A stretch of DNA of 6,648 nucleotides, from NCBI GenBank assembly GCA_003157225.1, contig PMIZ01000157.1, forward strand, positions 1-6,648, in the 5' to 3' direction. Each line of letters starts with the position of its first letter. Positions within the stretch are counted from its first letter, which is position 1. This DNA comes from Actinomycetota bacterium (lineage in GTDB: Bacteria; Actinomycetota; Thermoleophilia; RBG-16-64-13). The notes beneath the pieces were generated by a model. It was not told where the DNA came from. It did not search any database and was given only the letters and a program-made list of their open reading frames with translations. Below, one piece after another: positions 5,021 to 6,648 of this stretch. The position numbers and the translations under genes are program-made.

Positions 5021-6648
5021 ATGCGGGCGACCGCTCTCTTCATGCCCACGGTCAAGGAAGACCCGGCCGACGCCGAGGCTGTCAGCCACAAGCTCATGGT
5101 GCGAGGTGGTTTCGTCCGGCAGTTCGCTTCGGGCATCTACATCATGCTGCCGCTCGGCTGGAGAGTCATGGGGCGTATTCGCCGCGTCATCCGGGAGGAG
5201 ATGGAGGCCATCGGCGCCGTGGAGCTCTCGATGCCCACTCTTCATCCGGCCGACGTCTGGCAGGCCTCCGGCCGGTACAGTTCCATTGGGCAGGAGATGT
5301 TCCGGCTTCAAGACCGAGGAGGCAGGGACATGGTGCTCGCCATGACCCACGAAGAAGTGTTCACGTGGCTGGCCTCCAGGGAGCTCCGCTCCTATCGCGA
5401 CCTACCTCAGATCTGGTACCAGATACAGCTGAAGTTCAGGGACGAACCGAGGCCTAAGGGCGGTGTCCTGCGGGTGCGCGAGTTTCTCATGAAGGATTCG
5501 TACTCGTTCGACCTGGACGAGGAGGGGCTGGAAACGAGCTACGCCAAGCATATCGGCGCGTACGACCGCATCTTCGGGCGCTGCGGACTGGAGTTCTACC
5601 GGGTGGAGAGCGACAGCGGCTTCATGGGTGGGGCGCAGGCTCACGAGTACACGGCGCCCGCGACGGCCGGTGAAGATCGAATCGCGTTGTGCGCCGCCTG
5701 TGGCTACTCGGCCAACGTTGAGCTCGCTCGCTCGGTGGCAGCCGCGCCGGCGGCTTCGGCGGTCGCTACGTCCGCCGGTGTGGCAGCGGTGACACCGGCC
5801 ACTGCTGAGTCGGCCCCCCGGGAAGTGGCGACGCCCGAACAGCGGACCATCGAAGAAGTGTCCGCCTATCTGGGTATCGCTCCGTCGGCGATCATCAAGG
5901 CTCTGGTCTATGTGGCCGGAGATCTGTCTGTTCTTGCTCTTGTTCGCGGTGATCACAGCCTGCACGAGAGCAAGCTGGCCCGGTATCTGAAGGCAGACGT
6001 GCGGGCGGCGAATGCTGAGGAGGTCAAGGCGGCGACCGGTGCAGACGTCGGTTTCGTGGGACCGGTAGGCCTGTCCCGGCTGGAACTCCGGATCATCGCC
6101 GATGAGAGCCTGCGGCCCGAACCGGAAAGCGGTACGGGCTCTTCCGCCCCGGGTGGAACCGGCGGCGGCCCGCGCGAGTACGCGGCGGGCGCCAACAAAC
6201 CCCACACCCATCTGCTAGGCGTGGTGGTCGGGCGTGACTTCAGCCCCGAATTCGCCGACCTGCACGAAGCGCAGGAAGGTGAGGGTTGCCCGGTGTGCGG
6301 GCAGCCGCTCTCTGTCAAACAAGGCATCGAGGTGGGCAATATCTTCAAGTTGGGCACCAAGTACTCGCGGCCCCTGGGGGCGAATGTGCTCGACGAAGGG
6401 GGACAGGAGCGGCCGATCGTCATGGGCTCCTATGGCATCGGGGTGGCCCGCATCGCGGCGGCGGCGGTGGAACAACGCAATGACGAACGCGGCATCATCT
6501 GGCCCAAAGCGATCGCTCCCTTCGACATCCACCTGGTTCAAGTGCAGACGAAGGACCCCACCCAGACCGAGGTGGCGTCGGCCCTCCACGACCAGCTCAC
6601 GGCCGAGGGCTGGGAGGTGCTCTGGGACGACCGGGACGAGCGGCCGGG
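5021..6648 (+). CDS. proS: Prolyl-tRNA synthetase, bacterial type with editing domain, 3' partial
   Basis: ProS is a cytosolic class II synthetase that activates proline with ATP and charges tRNA-Pro. An open frame of 542 codons runs off the right edge without a stop; by comparison with the family about 60 residues of the anticodon-binding domain are missing. Class II motif 1 lies around 55-75 (MPTLHP at 71-76), and AMTHEE is at 107-112. Motif 2 has FRDEPRP (139-145) and RVREFLMKDSYSF (151-163). The Ala-tRNA-Pro editing insertion runs from about 268 to 410: T271, K293, VRGDH (308-312), GFVGP (344-348), GAN (390-392) and H397 line up with known editing residues of the Escherichia coli enzyme, aligned from memory. 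EVGNIFKLGTKYS (437-449) and motif 3 MGSYGIGVAR (468-477) follow. CxxC pairs sit at 224/227 and 423/426. An Ala-rich linker (about 238-268) and a Gly/Ser-rich insert (about 366-384) are unusual. The ATG is fixed by AGGAGG. Confidence 0.96.
   Translation, partial: MRATALFMPTVKEDPADAEAVSHKLMVRGGFVRQFASGIYIMLPLGWRVMGRIRRVIREEMEAIGAVELSMPTLHPADVWQASGRYSSIGQEMFRLQDRGGRDMVLAMTHEEVFTWLASRELRSYRDLPQIWYQIQLKFRDEPRPKGGVLRVREFLMKDSYSFDLDEEGLETSYAKHIGAYDRIFGRCGLEFYRVESDSGFMGGAQAHEYTAPATAGEDRIALCAACGYSANVELARSVAAAPAASAVATSAGVAAVTPATAESAPREVATPEQRTIEEVSAYLGIAPSAIIKALVYVAGDLSVLALVRGDHSLHESKLARYLKADVRAANAEEVKAATGADVGFVGPVGLSRLELRIIADESLRPEPESGTGSSAPGGTGGGPREYAAGANKPHTHLLGVVVGRDFSPEFADLHEAQEGEGCPVCGQPLSVKQGIEVGNIFKLGTKYSRPLGANVLDEGGQERPIVMGSYGIGVARIAAAAVEQRNDERGIIWPKAIAPFDIHLVQVQTKDPTQTEVASALHDQLTAEGWEVLWDDRDERP

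Noticed and set aside
5402..6211. A 269-codon minus-strand open frame inside proS.
   Set aside because: It is antisense to a clear ProS frame with intact motifs, its product is Arg/Gly-rich with no domain, and no ribosome binding site or promoter sets it apart.
6452..6468. Short GCG repeat in proS as a possible slippage or phase-variation tract.
   Set aside because: It encodes a run of Ala in a normally Ala-rich helix after motif 3. It is a triplet repeat, so it would not shift the frame, and it is too short to be notable.

Overview
The window is a compact, high-GC stretch with every gene on the + strand. It is a well-known conserved bacterial housekeeping cluster: uppS (5' end cut off), cdsA, dxr, rseP, ispG and proS (3' end cut off). 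I recognise all six genes by family motifs, and no stretch over about 135 bases lacks a gene. I found no mobile element, CRISPR array, RNA gene, phage remnant or defence-like system.

Organism: the uppS-cdsA-dxr-rseP-ispG-proS order, the high GC content, strong Shine-Dalgarno sequences, a TTG start and the RseP and ProS styles (single PDZ domain; ProS with editing insertion and CxxC pairs) suggest a high-GC Gram-positive lineage. A deep-branching actinobacterium is my first guess, but a high-GC clostridial or related group is possible. This is inference from style only; no ribosomal RNA is present to settle it.

Layout: bases 1-671 hold the end of uppS, with the window opening inside the codon expected to encode the catalytic Asp. 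cdsA (664-1461) overlaps uppS by 8 bases. dxr (1458-2636) overlaps cdsA by 4 (ATGA). rseP (2633-3820) overlaps dxr by 4 (TTGA, with a TTG start). ispG (3831-4886) follows after 10 bases. These five genes therefore look like one translationally coupled operon. A 134-base gap (4887-5020) with a plausible promoter -10 box and a strong AGGAGG precedes proS (5021 to the window end), so proS may have its own promoter while also receiving read-through.

How the genes fit together: Dxr and IspG are the first committed step and a late iron-sulfur step of the MEP pathway, which makes IPP and DMAPP. UppS condenses IPP into undecaprenyl diphosphate, the carrier lipid for cell-wall precursors. CdsA makes CDP-diacylglycerol for phospholipids. 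RseP is the intramembrane site-2 protease that usually acts in envelope-stress signalling. The operon thus joins isoprenoid precursor supply, cell-wall carrier lipid, phospholipid synthesis and envelope surveillance. ProS charges tRNA-Pro and is a frequent but functionally unrelated neighbour.

The window looks ordinary. The few points worth a second look are an enlarged charged segment in RseP, low-complexity insertions and paired CxxC motifs around the ProS editing domain, and the overlapping gene starts.
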